Shown here piece after piece: positions 25,601-40,800 of a stretch of 64,000 nucleotides of DNA (positions within the stretch are counted from its first letter, which is position 1; every line of letters starts with the position of its first letter). Under the pieces are notes generated by a model, which searched no databases, had not been told where the DNA came from, and saw only the letters and a list, made by a program, of their open reading frames with translations. This DNA comes from Protula sp. h YS-2021. Taxonomy: Eukaryota; Annelida; Polychaeta; Sabellida; Serpulidae. Position numbers and translations under genes: made by a program. Location: positions 32,159,544 through 32,223,543 of the forward strand of contig OX457034.1 in assembly GCA_949752745.1 (NCBI GenBank), given 5' to 3'.

Positions 25601-25789
25601 GGATTTGACGAGGTGATATGGCGAATATGAATTATGTATGATCCAGTAGTGTTTTTAGGCCATTCTGAGCCCTTTAAATTGCACTTTTACAAAGGCAAAG
25701 TTTTCTACAGGCGAGTGTTAAATGAATGGTTTTAAGAACAGCGAGATAGTTTTTTTATAAATAGATTTGTCTATTTCTTAGTGATTGGA
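16648..25789. repeat. S block 2: seven 1306-bp units (units 11-17)
   Basis: Units start at 16648, 17954, 19260, 20566, 21872, 23178 and 24484. All carry T at unit position 887 (acttgccagt), a change that begins abruptly at unit 11 and continues through unit 29. Private or restricted changes: unit 13 has G inside the T run near its end (20529); unit 16 has T for A at 23244, shared only with unit 18; unit 17 has A for T at 25530 (gtgaaaaagg). No gene is recognised. Confidence 0.97.
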
Positions 25790-26865
25790 TGAATGATCAG
25801 ATCAGTCCTGGAAAAAACTTCACAATAACTATGTAACTGTTTGATATATTTTTTTTAAGTAAACCTTTGTAACCATATACATCCTTCATGTTACCAGTTA
25901 CCAATACAAATATATGTAATGTAAGAAGCTACTAAATTTCAACTTACAATTTAGATGTTTTCAGCATTTTATTTACAGTAGACTTTGTAAACCTAAATAA
26001 TTAAAATGTACTTCTATTTCCAGCCGAGTGTGAGATGTGAGAAATAATTCTGGGGTTACGGTATATACCGCCAACAACTGGAAAAATAAAAATAAATCAA
26101 GGGGTAATGTCATTGAATGTGTGATTTGTTTTAAGAACTACAAAAAGATGTATGTATTCCATAGGTAAAAATTGTAATTTATTTCTGCATACAAACAATA
26201 TGTATTTGCACCAATTATCAACTCTAAAGAAATCAGGTATTACACATATACCACCGACAAAAATGAAAATCCTGTGACTTTCTCAGTGAATTTGTGATAT
26301 GGTTCAAGAGTTAGAAAGGAATGTATGTATACCTTTAGTAAAATTTGAACTTTATTTCTGGATACAAGCAATCGGTAGCTGCAACAAGTATCAACAGAAA
26401 CAAATCACCAGAAAACATTGATGTAAAAATTCAAAGGTCCAGTACACAATACGGCATATCCTCGTCTCGGACATTTGTCGTTGTCATGTATCTGCGCCGT
26501 ATGTCGAATTATGCTGACACAGTTGACGCCCCACTCTAGCGCTATTACTCTTATATTTATGACTTCCTTAAAATCTAAGCGGTTATTGTTGCAAGATCAA
26601 AGATTTCAATTTAGTTCGTTCGTTGCATAGACTGCACATCTTAGCTTTTATTTTAGTGTTAATGCATGTTTAACTTGCCAGTCGTTAACTGGTCAACCGT
26701 CAATGATGGATAATGGATTTACAGACATGTCTTGTTATATTTTCCATGTTGATCAAACCAACACAGGTTAAACAAGACCCAAACAGTCTGAGAAATCTGA
26801 TAGATTCACAGCAGGTTATATACAATTCCAGTGACATTGAAAAATGGTGTGTAAAATTACTGATA

Positions 26866-27190
26866 GAGAATTGAATTGGATAGAGCATTGGTTGGGTAAG
26901 CCGAAGGTCCCGAGTTCGACTCCAGCTCGGGGCGGCATGCAGGGAATTGACATTTGCTCAAATTGCCTTGGCTAAGCAAATACAGTAGATAAGATCACCT
27001 ATGAAGGAATTTAAAGTTGACGCCCACTTAGCGTTTCAGCCATCACTTAAAAAACATTTTAGAAAGAAGTTAGTTTGGGCATCGTCCAATGACTTTCTTT
27101 ATTTGAGTTGCCAAAGTCAATAAAATTATTTATTTTTAAACGATCAAAAGTTTCAGGGAGTGAACTCTGTAAAAAAAAAAAAAAAAAAAA
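26866..27190 (+). mobile_element. SINE-like element (L unit 18)
   Basis: Head of the ggttgggtaagcc type, with one of the two shortest tails in the window, 20 uninterrupted A. Confidence 0.55.
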
Positions 27191-27456
27191 CATAGGTTTT
27201 GCCTGTAACACTTTGGTCCCTTTTTATTCTATATTGATATTGAATGTTTCAAGTCAAACCGTAAACAAGAAGAAAAAAGTGTAAGCAACGCCTGTTTTGA
27301 AAGATTTACAATGCAGCAATAAATGTTGCAATCACTCACTTTTTCCCACACCACAATCCAATTCAGATGGGAAGGTATGTAGTTTATAAACAGGCTCGAG
27401 CATCCATACAGATAGTGCTGTGCAGGTTATGGCAGTAATACAGTTGGCTGAAAGTT

Positions 27457-27635
27457 GGCTCGGGAGTGCGAGGGCGTAAGCGTTCCGGTGTTCTTCGGGA
27501 CCCGGTGGATCGAGCTGGAACTCGGCTGTAGAAAGGCGAAAGGCGGCGTAAAACCCGCCCGGTATGCCGAAGCCCCGCCACTGACCAATGCACACTGTGG
27601 TTGATCATTGACGGTGGCTGGGGTGGCCGTATATA
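27457..27635. promoter_or_regulatory. CpG island with CCAAT/TATA-like motifs (L unit 18)
   Basis: Same island as in unit 9. All 16 CpG sites appear retained, with no sign of CpG-to-TpG decay. Confidence 0.35.
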
Positions 27636-27948
27636 CGTCAGGCTTCTGGCAGCAAGCCATAATATATATCCTGCACTGCACGCTTCACTTTTTGTTTTTT
27701 TTTACCTTTGATCATGTTTTATTTTATCCAAGAGGTAGGTTATTGTTTCTACTTCATACAAAACTTATGCAAGATTTAATCATATTTTATTGCTGGTGCA
27801 TGCACATAGAAGGCTCTAGAATATGCACAACAGTATTCCACACTCCTCTAGTATCGCTTGTTCAATGCTCTTTCAATCCAACTGGACAATCAAAAGCTGT
27901 GCGTCTCACACTTCTTGATCTCTCTCACACTGCTTGATCTCTTCAATC

Positions 27949-28053
27949 ATGGCATTCTACCTACGTCAGTTGCAGAGTTACTTCGGGATTGAAGGCACAG
28001 AGTACGATCGTTGTACCTTACTAAGATCGAGGATGTATATTCAGACACCGTAA
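27949..28053 (+). CDS. 34-codon open frame (L unit 18)
   Basis: Same frame as in unit 9 with no change seen, although this is one of the more diverged L units elsewhere. Coding status doubtful. Confidence 0.18.
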   Translation: MAFYLRQLQSYFGIEGTEYDRCTLLRSRMYIQTP

Positions 28054-28881
28054 TATCATACTGAATTTTACTTCAGGTTTTAAACAAATATTAAGTAGTC
28101 TTAAAACTGTTTGATTTTACATACACCGTTTATAAGAGAATGACATTGAAGCATTAACTTTGGCCATTTTTTCTATCTTAAACCATTTCAAAGAGAATAA
28201 AATACTCAGACAAAAGTACAGATGCTCAATAATCTTTCAGATCAAGGCAGATCGATGAACTTTCTAAAATACATAACCTATTTTATTGCTAAACATTAAA
28301 ATATCTGCAATAAAGAAAATTTTAATGGTTATAAAAGTAAGATTGTAATGTGTGGATAAGTTTGTACAGTGTAGCTAAAGTGAAAAGGTGGTAGTAGAAT
28401 TTGCAAAGTGGGGATACCTGCTTGACCTCTTCCGAGGATCATAATTTTAAAACTGATCTATGTGAAAATAAAAGAAGAAAGTTAATTTTCCTTGGAAAAT
28501 AATAAAAAGTCAAATATATTGTACTTGCGATTGAAGAAAAATGGGCACGGTTGGGGAGAGGAAGAGCAAAGGAAGACGGATGTATGTAAATGTCTTGAGT
28601 AATAATGTGAAATAGTGAAAGTGGTTAATTTGGTGGATAGGTTAAATTTTGAAAGTGGAATATCTTTAAAAGTATTGGTGATAGAGAGACGGGGATTTGA
28701 CGAGGTGATATGGCGAATATGAATTATGTATGATCCAGTAGTGTTTTTAGGCCATTCTGAGCCCTTTAAATTGCACTTTTACAAAGGCAAAGTTTTCTAC
28801 AGGCGAGTGTTAAATGAATGGTTTTAAGAACAGCGAGATAGTTTTTTTATAAATAGATTTGTCTATTTCTTAGTGATTGGA

Positions 28882-31800
28882 TGAATGATCAGATCAGTCC
28901 TGGAAAAAACTTCACAATAACTATGTAACTGTTTGATATATTTTTTTAAAGTAAACCTTTGTAACCATATACATCCTTCATGTTACCAGTTACCAATACA
29001 AATATATGTAATGTAAGAAGCTACTAAATTTCAACTTACAATTTAGATGTTTTCAGCATTTTATTTACAGTAGACTTTGTAAACCTAAATAATTAAAATG
29101 TACTTCTATTTCCAGCCGAGTGTGAGATGTGAGAAATAATTCTGGGGTTACGGTATATACCGCCAACAACTGGAAAAATAAAAATAAATCAAGGGGTAAT
29201 GTCATTGAATGTGTGATTTGTTTTAAGAACTACAAAAAGATGTATGTATTCCATAGGTAAAAATTGTAATTTATTTCTGCATACAAACAATATGTATTTG
29301 CACCAATTATCAACTCTAAAGAAATCAGGTATTACACATATACCACCGACAAAAATGAAAATCCTGTGACTTTCTCAGTGAATTTGTGATATGGTTCAAG
29401 AGTTAGAAAGGAATGTATGTATACCTTTAGTAAAATTTGAACTTTATTTCTGGATACAAGCAATCGGTAGCTGCAACAAGTATCAACAGAAACAAATCAC
29501 CAGAAAACATTGATGTAAAAATTCAAAGGTCCAGTACATAATACGGCATATCCTCGTCTCGGACATTTGTCGTTGTCATGTATCTGCGCCGTATGTCGAA
29601 TTATGCTGACACAGTTGACGCCCCACTCTAGCGCTATTACTCTTATATTTATGACTTCCTTAAAATCTAAGCGGTTATTGTTGCAAGATCAAAGATTTCA
29701 ATTTAGTTCGTTCGTTGCATAGACTGCACATCCTAGCTTTTATTTTAGTGTTAATGCATGTTTAACTTGCCAGTCGTTAACTGGTCAACCGTCAATGATG
29801 GATAATGGATTTACAGACATGTCTTGTTATATTTTCCATGTTGATCAAACCAACACAGGTTAAACAAGACCCAAACAGTCTGAGAAATCTGATAGATTCA
29901 CAGCAGGTTATATACAAATAGTGAAAATGGTTAATTTGGTGGATACGTTAAATTTTGAAAGTGGAATATCTTTAAAAGTATTGGTGATAGACAGACGGGG
30001 ATTTGACGAGGTGATATGGCGAATATGAATTATGTATGATCCAGTAGTGTTTTTAGGCCATTCTGAGCCCTTTAAATTGCACTTTTACAAAGGCAAAGTT
30101 TTCTACAGGCGAGTGTTAAATGAATGGTTTTAAGAACAGCGAGATAGTTTTTTTATAAATAGATTTGTCTATTTCTTAGTGATTGGATGAATGATCAGAT
30201 CAGTCCTGGAAAAAACTTCACAATAACTATGTAACTGTTTGATATATTTTTTTAAAGTAAACCTTTGTAACCATATACATCCTTCATGTTACCAGTTACC
30301 AATACAAATATATGTAATGTAAGAAGCTACTAAATTTCAACTTACAATTTAGATGTTTTCAGCATTTTATTTACAGTAGACTTTGTAAACCTAAATAATT
30401 AAAATGTACTTCTATTTCCAGCCGAGTGTGAGATGTGAGAAATAATTCTGGGGTTACGGTATATACCGCCAACAACTGGAAAAATAAAAATAAATCAAGG
30501 GGTAATGTCATTGAATGTGTGATTTGTTTTAAGAACTACAAAAAGATGTATGTATTCCATAGGTAAAAATTGTAATTTATTTCTGCATACAAACAATATG
30601 TATTTGCACCAATTATCAACTCTAAAGAAATCAGGTATTACACATATACCACCGACAAAAATGAAAATCCTGTGACTTTCTCAGTGAATTTGTGATATGG
30701 TTCAAGAGTTAGAAAGGAATGTATGTATACCTTTAGTAAAATTTGAACTTTATTTCTGGATACAAGCAATCGGTAGCTGCAACAAGTATCAACAGAAACA
30801 AATCACCAGAAAACATTGATGTAAAAATTCAAAGGTCCAGTACATAATACGGCATATCCTCGTCTCGGACATTTGTCGTTGTCATGTATCTGCGCCGTAT
30901 GTCGAATTATGCTGACACAGTTGACGCCCCACTCTAGCGCTATTACTCTTATATTTATGACTTCCTTAAAATCTAAGCGGTTATTGTTGCAAGATCAAAG
31001 ATTTCAATTTAGTTCGTTCGTTGCATAGACTGCACATCCTAGCTTTTATTTTAGTGTTAATGCATGTTTAACTTGCCAGTCGTTAACTGGTCAACCGTCA
31101 ATGATGGATAATGGATTTACAGACATGTCTTGTTATATTTTCCATGTTGATCAAACCAACACAGGTTAAACAAGACCCAAACAGTCTGAGAAATCTGATA
31201 GATTCACAGCAGGTTATATACAAATAGTGAAAATGGTTAATTTGGTGGATACGTTAAATTTTGAAAGTGGAATATCTTTAAAAGTATTGGTGATAGAGAG
31301 ACGGGGATTTGACGAGGTGATATGGCGAATATGAATTATGTATGATCCAGTAGTGTTTTTAGGCCATTCTGAGCCCTTTAAATTGCACTTTTACAAAGGC
31401 AAAGTTTTCTACAGGCGAGTGTTAAATGAATGGTTTTAAGAACAGCGAGATAGTTTTTTTATAAATAGATTTGTCTATTTCTTAGTGATTGGATGAATGA
31501 TCAGATCAGTCCTGGAAAAAACTTCACAATAACTATGTAACTGTTTGATATATTTTTTTAAAGTAAACCTTTGTAACCATATACATCCTTCATGTTACCA
31601 GTTACCAATACAAATATATGTAATGTAAGAAGCTACTAAATTTCAACTTACAATTTAGATGTTTTCAGCATTTTATTTACAGTAGACTTTGTAAACCTAA
31701 ATAATTAAAATGTACTTCTATTTCCAGCCGAGTGTGAGATGTGAGAAATAATTCTGGGGTTACGGTATATACCGCCAACAACTGGAAAAATAAAAATAAA

Positions 31801-34800
31801 TCAAGGGGTAATGTCATTGAATGTGTGATTTGTTTTAAGAACTACAAAAAGATGTATGTATTCCATAGGTAAAAATTGTAATTTATTTCTGCATACAAAC
31901 AATATGTATTTGCACCAATTATCAACTCTAAAGAAATCAGGTATTACACATATACCACCGACAAAAATGAAAATCCTGTGACTTTCTCAGTGAATTTGTG
32001 ATATGGTTCAAGAGTTAGAAAGGAATGTATGTATACCTTTAGTAAAATTTGAACTTTATTTCTGGATACAAGCAATCGGTAGCTGCAACAAGTATCAACA
32101 GAAACAAATCACCAGAAAACATTGATGTAAAAATTCAAAGGTCCAGTACATAATACGGCATATCCTCGTCTCGGACATTTGTCGTTGTCATGTATCTGCG
32201 CCGTATGTCGAATTATGCTGACACAGTTGACGCCCCACTCTAGCGCTATTACTCTTATATTTATGACTTCCTTAAAATCTAAGCGGTTATTGTTGCAAGA
32301 TCAAAGATTTCAATTTAGTTCGTTCGTTGCATAGACTGCACATCCTAGCTTTTATTTTAGTGTTAATGCATGTTTAACTTGCCAGTCGTTAACTGGTCAA
32401 CCGTCAATGATGGATAATGGATTTACAGACATGTCTTGTTATATTTTCCATGTTGATCAAACCAACACAGGTTAAACAAGACCCAAACAGTCTGAGAAAT
32501 CTGATAGATTCACAGCAGGTTATATACAAATAGTGAAAATGGTTAATTTGGTGGATACGTTAAATTTTGAAAGTGGAATATCTTTAAAAGTATTGGTGAT
32601 AGACAGACGGGGATTTGACGAGGTGATATGGCGAATATGAATTATGTATGATCCAGTAGTGTTTTTAGGCCATTCTGAGCCCTTTAAATTGCACTTTTAC
32701 AAAGGCAAAGTTTTCTACAGGCGAGTGTTAAATGAATGGTTTTAAGAACAGCGAGATAGTTTTTTTATAAATAGATTTGTCTATTTCTTAGTGATTGGAT
32801 GAATGATCAGATCAGTCCTGGAAAAAACTTCACAATAACTATGTAACTGTTTGATATATTTTTTTAAAGTAAACCTTTGTAACCATATACATCCTTCATG
32901 TTACCAGTTACCAATACAAATATATGTAATGTAAGAAGCTACTAAATTTCAACTTACAATTTAGATGTTTTCAGCATTTTATTTACAGTAGACTTTGTAA
33001 ACCTAAATAATTAAAATGTACTTCTATTTCCAGCCGAGTGTGAGATGTGAGAAATAATTCTGGGGTTACGGTATATACCGCCAACAACTGGAAAAATAAA
33101 AATAAATCAAGGGGTAATGTCATTGAATGTGTGATTTGTTTTAAGAACTACAAAAAGATGTATGTATTCCATAGGTAAAAATTGTAATTTATTTCTGCAT
33201 ACAAACAATATGTATTTGCACCAATTATCAACTCTAAAGAAATCAGGTATTACACATATACCACCGACAAAAATGAAAATCCTGTGACTTTCTCAGTGAA
33301 TTTGTGATATGGTTCAAGAGTTAGAAAGGAATGTATGTATACCTTTAGTAAAATTTGAACTTTATTTCTGGATACAAGCAATCGGTAGCTGCAACAAGTA
33401 TCAACAGAAACAAATCACCAGAAAACATTGATGTAAAAATTCAAAGGTCCAGTACATAATACGGCATATCCTCGTCTCGGACATTTGTCGTTGTCATGTA
33501 TCTGCGCCGTATGTCGAATTATGCTGACACAGTTGACGCCCCACTCTAGCGCTATTACTCTTATATTTATGACTTCCTTAAAATCTAAGCGGTTATTGTT
33601 GCAAGATCAAAGATTTCAATTTAGTTCGTTCGTTGCATAGACTGCACATCCTAGCTTTTATTTTAGTGTTAATGCATGTTTAACTTGCCAGTCGTTAACT
33701 GGTCAACCGTCAATGATGGATAATGGATTTACAGACATGTCTTGTTATATTTTCCATGTTGATCAAACCAACACAGGTTAAACAAGACCCAAACAGTCTG
33801 AGAAATCTGATAGATTCACAGCAGGTTATATACAAATAGTGAAAATGGTTAATTTGGTGGATACGTTAAATTTTGAAAGTGGAATATCTTTAAAAGTATT
33901 GGTGATAGACAGACGGGGATTTGACGAGGTGATATGGCGAATATGAATTATGTATGATCCAGTAGTGTTTTTAGGCCATTCTGAGCCCTTTAAATTGCAC
34001 TTTTACAAAGGCAAAGTTTTCTACAGGCGAGTGTTAAATGAATGGTTTTAAGAACAGCGAGATAGTTTTTTTATAAATAGATTTGTCTATTTCTTAGTGA
34101 TTGGATGAATGATCAGATCAGTCCTGGAAAAAACTTCACAATAACTATGTAACTGTTTGATATATTTTTTTAAAGTAAACCTTTGTAACCATATACATCC
34201 TTCATGTTACCAGTTACCAATACAAATATATGTAATGTAAGAAGCTACTAAATTTCAACTTACAATTTAGATGTTTTCAGCATTTTATTTACAGTAGACT
34301 TTGTAAACCTAAATAATTAAAATGTACTTCTATTTCCAGCCGAGTGTGAGATGTGAGAAATAATTCTGGGGTTACGGTATATACCGCCAACAACTGGAAA
34401 AATAAAAATAAATCAAGGGGTAATGTCATTGAATGTGTGATTTGTTTTAAGAACTACAAAAAGATGTATGTATTCCATAGGTAAAAATTGTAATTTATTT
34501 CTGCATACAAACAATATGTATTTGCACCAATTATCAACTCTAAAGAAATCAGGTATTACACATATACCACCGACAAAAATGAAAATCCTGTGACTTTCTC
34601 AGTGAATTTGTGATATGGTTCAAGAGTTAGAAAGGAATGTATGTATACCTTTAGTAAAATTTGAACTTTATTTCTGGATACAAGCAATCGGTAGCTGCAA
34701 CAAGTATCAACAGAAACAAATCACCAGAAAACATTGATGTAAAAATTCAAAGGTCCAGTACATAATACGGCATATCCTCGTCTCGGACATTTGTCGTTGT

Positions 34801-37800
34801 CATGTATCTGCGCCGTATGTCGAATTATGCTGACACAGTTGACGCCCCACTCTAGCGCTATTACTCTTATATTTATGACTTCCTTAAAATCTAAGCGGTT
34901 ATTGTTGCAAGATCAAAGATTTCAATTTAGTTCGTTCGTTGCATAGACTGCACATCCTAGCTTTTATTTTAGTGTTAATGCATGTTTAACTTGCCAGTCG
35001 TTAACTGGTCAACCGTCAATGATGGATAATGGATTTACAGACATGTCTTGTTATATTTTCCATGTTGATCAAACCAACACAGGTTAAACAAGACCCAAAC
35101 AGTCTGAGAAATCTGATAGATTCACAGCAGGTTATATACAAATAGTGAAAATGGTTAATTTGGTGGATACGTTAAATTTTGAAAGTGGAATATCTTTAAA
35201 AGTATTGGTGATAGAGAGACGGGGATTTGACGAGGTGATATGGCGAATATGAATTATGTATGATCCAGTAGTGTTTTTAGGCCATTCTGAGCCCTTTAAA
35301 TTGCACTTTTACAAAGGCAAAGTTTTCTACAGGCGAGTGTTAAATGAATGGTTTTAAGAACAGCGAGATAGTTTTTTTATAAATAGATTTGTCTATTTCT
35401 TAGTGATTGGATGAATGATCAGATCAGTCCTGGAAAAAACTTCACAATAACTATGTAACTGTTTGATATATTTTTTTAAAGTAAACCTTTGTAACCATAT
35501 ACATCCTTCATGTTACCAGTTACCAATACAAATATATGTAATGTAAGAAGCTACTAAATTTCAACTTACAATTTAGATGTTTTCAGCATTTTATTTACAG
35601 TAGACTTTGTAAACCTAAATAATTAAAATGTACTTCTATTTCCAGCCGAGTGTGAGATGTGAGAAATAATTCTGGGGTTACGGTATATACCGCCAACAAC
35701 TGGAAAAATAAAAATAAATCAAGGGGTAATGTCATTGAATGTGTGATTTGTTTTAAGAACTACAAAAAGATGTATGTATTCCATAGGTAAAAATTGTAAT
35801 TTATTTCTGCATACAAACAATATGTATTTGCACCAATTATCAACTCTAAAGAAATCAGGTATTACACATATACCACCGACAAAAATGAAAATCCTGTGAC
35901 TTTCTCAGTGAATTTGTGATATGGTTCAAGAGTTAGAAAGGAATGTATGTATACCTTTAGTAAAATTTGAACTTTATTTCTGGATACAAGCAATCGGTAG
36001 CTGCAACAAGTATCAACAGAAACAAATCACCAGAAAACATTGATGTAAAAATTCAAAGGTCCAGTACATAATACGGCATATCCTCGTCTCGGACATTTGT
36101 CGTTGTCATGTATCTGCGCCGTATGTCGAATTATGCTGACACAGTTGACGCCCCACTCTAGCGCTATTACTCTTATATTTATGACTTCCTTAAAATCTAA
36201 GCGGTTATTGTTGCAAGATCAAAGATTTCAATTTAGTTCGTTCGTTGCATAGACTGCACATCCTAGCTTTTATTTTAGTGTTAATGCATGTTTAACTTGC
36301 CAGTCGTTAACTGGTCAACCGTCAATGATGGATAATGGATTTACAGACATGTCTTGTTATATTTTCCATGTTGATCAAACCAACACAGGTTAAACAAGAC
36401 CCAAACAGTCTGAGAAATCTGATAGATTCACAGCAGGTTATATACAAATAGTGAAAATGGTTAATTTGGTGGATACGTTAAATTTTGAAAGTGGAATATC
36501 TTTAAAAGTATTGGTGATAGACAGACGGGGATTTGACGAGGTGATATGGCGAATATGAATTATGTATGATCCAGTAGTGTTTTTAGGCCATTCTGAGCCC
36601 TTTAAATTGCACTTTTACAAAGGCAAAGTTTTCTACAGGCGAGTGTTAAATGAATGGTTTTAAGAACAGCGAGATAGTTTTTTTATAAATAGATTTGTCT
36701 ATTTCTTAGTGATTGGATGAATGATCAGATCAGTCCTGGAAAAAACTTCACAATAACTATGTAACTGTTTGATATATTTTTTTAAAGTAAACCTTTGTAA
36801 CCATATACATCCTTCATGTTACCAGTTACCAATACAAATATATGTAATGTAAGAAGCTACTAAATTTCAACTTACAATTTAGATGTTTTCAGCATTTTAT
36901 TTACAGTAGACTTTGTAAACCTAAATAATTAAAATGTACTTCTATTTCCAGCCGAGTGTGAGATGTGAGAAATAATTCTGGGGTTACGGTATATACCGCC
37001 AACAACTGGAAAAATAAAAATAAATCAAGGGGTAATGTCATTGAATGTGTGATTTGTTTTAAGAACTACAAAAAGATGTATGTATTCCATAGGTAAAAAT
37101 TGTAATTTATTTCTGCATACAAACAATATGTATTTGCACCAATTATCAACTCTAAAGAAATCAGGTATTACACATATACCACCGACAAAAATGAAAATCC
37201 TGTGACTTTCTCAGTGAATTTGTGATATGGTTCAAGAGTTAGAAAGGAATGTATGTATACCTTTAGTAAAATTTGAACTTTATTTCTGGATACAAGCAAT
37301 CGGTAGCTGCAACAAGTATCAACAGAAACAAATCACCAGAAAACATTGATGTAAAAATTCAAAGGTCCAGTACATAATACGGCATATCCTCGTCTCGGAC
37401 ATTTGTCGTTGTCATGTATCTGCGCCGTATGTCGAATTATGCTGACACAGTTGACGCCCCACTCTAGCGCTATTACTCTTATATTTATGACTTCCTTAAA
37501 ATCTAAGCGGTTATTGTTGCAAGATCAAAGATTTCAATTTAGTTCGTTCGTTGCATAGACTGCACATCCTAGCTTTTATTTTAGTGTTAATGCATGTTTA
37601 ACTTGCCAGTCGTTAACTGGTCAACCGTCAATGATGGATAATGGATTTACAGACATGTCTTGTTATATTTTCCATGTTGATCAAACCAACACAGGTTAAA
37701 CAAGACCCAAACAGTCTGAGAAATCTGATAGATTCACAGCAGGTTATATACAAATAGTGAAAATGGTTAATTTGGTGGATACGTTAAATTTTGAAAGTGG

Positions 37801-40800
37801 AATATCTTTAAAAGTATTGGTGATAGAGAGACGGGGATTTGACGAGGTGATATGGCGAATATGAATTATGTATGATCCAGTAGTGTTTTTAGGCCATTCT
37901 GAGCCCTTTAAATTGCACTTTTACAAAGGCAAAGTTTTCTACAGGCGAGTGTTAAATGAATGGTTTTAAGAACAGCGAGATAGTTTTTTTATAAATAGAT
38001 TTGTCTATTTCTTAGTGATTGGATGAATGATCAGATCAGTCCTGGAAAAAACTTCACAATAACTATGTAACTGTTTGATATATTTTTTTAAAGTAAACCT
38101 TTGTAACCATATACATCCTTCATGTTACCAGTTACCAATACAAATATATGTAATGTAAGAAGCTACTAAATTTCAACTTACAATTTAGATGTTTTCAGCA
38201 TTTTATTTACAGTAGACTTTGTAAACCTAAATAATTAAAATGTACTTCTATTTCCAGCCGAGTGTGAGATGTGAGAAATAATTCTGGGGTTACGGTATAT
38301 ACCGCCAACAACTGGAAAAATAAAAATAAATCAAGGGGTAATGTCATTGAATGTGTGATTTGTTTTAAGAACTACAAAAAGATGTATGTATTCCATAGGT
38401 AAAAATTGTAATTTATTTCTGCATACAAACAATATGTATTTGCACCAATTATCAACTCTAAAGAAATCAGGTATTACACATATACCACCGACAAAAATGA
38501 AAATCCTGTGACTTTCTCAGTGAATTTGTGATATGGTTCAAGAGTTAGAAAGGAATGTATGTATACCTTTAGTAAAATTTGAACTTTATTTCTGGATACA
38601 AGCAATCGGTAGCTGCAACAAGTATCAACAGAAACAAATCACCAGAAAACATTGATGTAAAAATTCAAAGGTCCAGTACATAATACGGCATATCCTCGTC
38701 TCGGACATTTGTCGTTGTCATGTATCTGCGCCGTATGTCGAATTATGCTGACACAGTTGACGCCCCACTCTAGCGCTATTACTCTTATATTTATGACTTC
38801 CTTAAAATCTAAGCGGTTATTGTTGCAAGATCAAAGATTTCAATTTAGTTCGTTCGTTGCATAGACTGCACATCCTAGCTTTTATTTTAGTGTTAATGCA
38901 TGTTTAACTTGCCAGTCGTTAACTGGTCAACCGTCAATGATGGATAATGGATTTACAGACTTGTCTTGTTATATTTTCCATGTTGATCAAACCAACACAG
39001 GTTAAACAAGACCCAAACAGTCTGAGAAATCTGATAGATTCACAGCAGGTTATATACAAATAGTGAAAATGGTTAATTTGGTGGATACGTTAAATTTTGA
39101 AAGTGGAATATCTTTAAAAGTATTGGTGATAGAGAGACGGGGATTTGACGAGGTGATATGGCGAATATGAATTATGTATGATCCAGTAGTGTTTTTAGGC
39201 CATTCTGAGCCCTTTAAATTGCACTTTTACAAAGGCAAAGTTTTCTACAGGCGAGTGTTAAATGAATGGTTTTAAGAACAGCGAGATAGTTTTTTTATAA
39301 ATAGATTTGTCTATTTCTTAGTGATTGGATGAATGATCAGATCAGTCCTGGAAAAAACTTCACAATAACTATGTAACTGTTTGATATATTTTTTTAAAGT
39401 AAACCTTTGTAACCATATACATCCTTCATGTTACCAGTTACCAATACAAATATATGTAATGTAAGAAGCTACTAAATTTCAACTTACAATTTAGATGTTT
39501 TCAGCATTTTATTTACAGTAGACTTTGTAAACCTAAATAATTAAAATGTACTTCTATTTCCAGCCGAGTGTGAGATGTGAGAAATAATTCTGGGGTTACG
39601 GTATATACCGCCAACAACTGGAAAAATAAAAATAAATCAAGGGGTAATGTCATTGAATGTGTGATTTGTTTTAAGAACTACAAAAAGATGTATGTATTCC
39701 ATAGGTAAAAATTGTAATTTATTTCTGCATACAAACAATATGTATTTGCACCAATTATCAACTCTAAAGAAATCAGGTATTACACATATACCACCGACAA
39801 AAATGAAAATCCTGTGACTTTCTCAGTGAATGTGTGATATGGTTCAAGAGTTAGAAAGGAATGTATGTATACCTTTAGTAAAATTTGAACTTTATTTCTG
39901 GATACAAGCAATCGGTAGCTGCAACAAGTATCAACAGAAACAAATCACCAGAAAACATTGATGTAAAAATTCAAAGGTCCAGTACATAATACGGCATATC
40001 CTCGTCTCGGACATTTGTCGTTGTCATGTATCTGCGCCGTATGTCGAATTATGCTGACACAGTTGACGCCCCACTCTAGCGCTATTACTCTTATATTTAT
40101 GACTTCCTTAAAATCTAAGCGGTTATTGTTGCAAGATCAAAGATTTCAATTTAGTTCGTTCGTTGCATAGACTGCACATCCTAGCTTTTATTTTAGTGTT
40201 AATGCATGTTTAACTTGCCAGTCGTTAACTGGTCAACCGTCAATGATGGATAATGGATTTACAGACTTGTCTTGTTATATTTTCCATGTTGATCAAACCA
40301 ACACAGGTTAAACAAGACCCAAACAGTCTGAGAAATCTGATAGATTCACAGCAGGTTATATACAAATAGTGAAAATGGTTAATTTGGTGGATACGTTAAA
40401 TTTTGAAAGTGGAATATCTTTAAAAGTATTGGTGATAGAGAGACGGGGATTTGACGAGGTGATATGGCGAATATGAATTATGTATGATCCAGTAGTGTTT
40501 TTAGGCCATTCTGAGCCCTTTAAATTGCACTTTTACAAAGGCAAAGTTTTCTACAGGCGAGTGTTAAATGAATGGTTTTAAGAACAGCGAGATAGTTTTT
40601 TTATAAATAGATTTGTCTATTTCTTAGTGATTGGATGAATGATCAGATCAGTCCTGGAAAAAACTTCACAATAACTATGTAACTGTTTGATATATTTTTT
40701 TAAAGTAAACCTTTGTAACCATATACATCCTTCATGTTACCAGTTACCAATACAAATATATGTAATGTAAGAAGCTACTAAATTTCAACTTACAATTTAG

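Larger units (their letters stand above)
25790..28881. repeat. L unit 18 (3092 bp; extra DNA at 26826-28611)
   Basis: The shortest L unit: its A tail is 20 and one A is missing in acataacct at about 28274. It carries the T at unit position 887 typical of its S neighbours, showing that flanks are exchanged between S and L units. It shares T at unit position 67 (25856) with unit 16. Private changes are C at 26447 (tacacaat), T in cacatctta at about 26641 and gatcatg in place of gattatg near 27711. It has the caatgcagcaata marker. Confidence 0.96.

Noticed and set aside
26345..26539. 64-codon plus-strand open frame unique to unit 18
   Set aside because: It starts at TTG, not ATG, and exists only because a T-to-C change at 26447 removes a stop codon present in the other units.
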